From an uncultured Fluviicola sp. (lineage in GTDB: Bacteria; Bacteroidota; Bacteroidia; Flavobacteriales; Crocinitomicaceae): a stretch of 52,871 bases of DNA. This document shows positions 52,714 through 52,871 of this stretch, piece after piece. The stretch is taken from the NCBI RefSeq assembly GCF_946478805.1, contig NZ_CAMLDC010000031.1, forward strand, positions 1 to 52,871. Reading direction: 5' to 3'. The translations under genes were made by a program, and so were the position numbers. Under the pieces are notes generated by a model. That model saw only the letters and a list, made by a program, of their open reading frames with translations, did not search any database and was not told where the DNA came from. Position 1 is the stretch's first letter. Each line of letters begins with the position of its first letter.

Positions 52714-52871
52714 AGTTCAATTTAGATTCTAAAATTCCCACATTATTTCCAATAAAACACCCAAAAGTCGCTCCTTTGGTCAGACTTTCGTATTAAAAGT
52801 ATTGTTACTGCTATAATTAGCAGGATTTCTGGAAAAAACCTGTATAAACTAAAAAACCCCACAGTTACCTG
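52714..52871. other. Terminal 158 bases, no recognised gene
   Basis: No ORF, hairpin terminator or repeat stands out; the region is AT-rich. The next gene start would lie outside the window. Confidence 0.5.

Overview
The window looks like a chromosomal segment of a gliding-type Bacteroidota, most likely a Flavobacteriales member of the Crocinitomicaceae/Fluviicola kind. The phylum rests on type IX secretion C-terminal domains of both types, PorP/SprF, GldF/GldG, and many Bacteroidota -7 boxes (TAnnTTTG) without obvious Shine-Dalgarno sites. The family is inference from gene style only.

Layout. 1-2.6 kb: the 3' end of a giant repeat adhesin (six 90-residue fibronectin-III-like repeats plus a sorting domain), then a frameshifted IS200-like/RAYT transposase among small palindromes. 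2.6-10.4 kb: an accessory block with a secreted unknown protein, an AT-rich two-gene cassette (DUF262-AlbA_2 fusion followed by an AAA ATPase-methyltransferase fusion), a divergent small-protein/HTH pair around a long operator, a 21-bp degenerate repeat, and several orphan proteins. 10.4-10.9 kb: a decayed GxxExxY gene between near-perfect 26-bp inverted repeats. 11-13.8 kb: glyA and an NlpC/P60-DinB pair. 13.9-21.7 kb: three type IX secreted proteins and a small lipoprotein. 21.7-31.4 kb: mixed core genes (PH-like membrane protein, TerB-like protein, GT-C glycosyltransferase, gmhA, histidine kinase, SDR, purC, phoH, SAM hydrolase, monooxygenase). 31.4-36.3 kb: gldF-gldG-DUF4340-type gene, then dnaN. 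37.2-39.8 kb: paaABCD. 40-45.1 kb: a 1329-residue gliding-type adhesin with a PorP/SprF partner. 45.3-48.8 kb: P5C dehydrogenase, a TPR protein and ApaG. 49-52.7 kb: two tandem paaE-like reductases, an SDR and a tRNA-dihydrouridine synthase.

How genes work together. paaABCD encode the oxygenase and maturation parts of phenylacetyl-CoA epoxidase. The electron-transfer reductase PaaE is present twice about 9 kb away. The secreted proteins carry either the Por-type (type A) or the gliding-type (type B) sorting domain and would need a type IX machine encoded elsewhere; the large adhesin at 40 kb is co-transcribed with its likely PorP/SprF anchor. gldF/gldG lack the ATPase gldA here.

Most unusual features. 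(1) The 3.7-7.5 kb cassette has an architecture I cannot match to a named defence system. (2) A scattered set of intergenic palindromes is built from tandem copies of short words (TTCAAA, AGAC, ACATAG, CACGAAGG) whose reverse complements form the other arm; one such pair bounds the GxxExxY remnant. (3) A 21-bp repeat encodes heptads on either strand. No rRNA, tRNA, CRISPR array or integrase was recognised.
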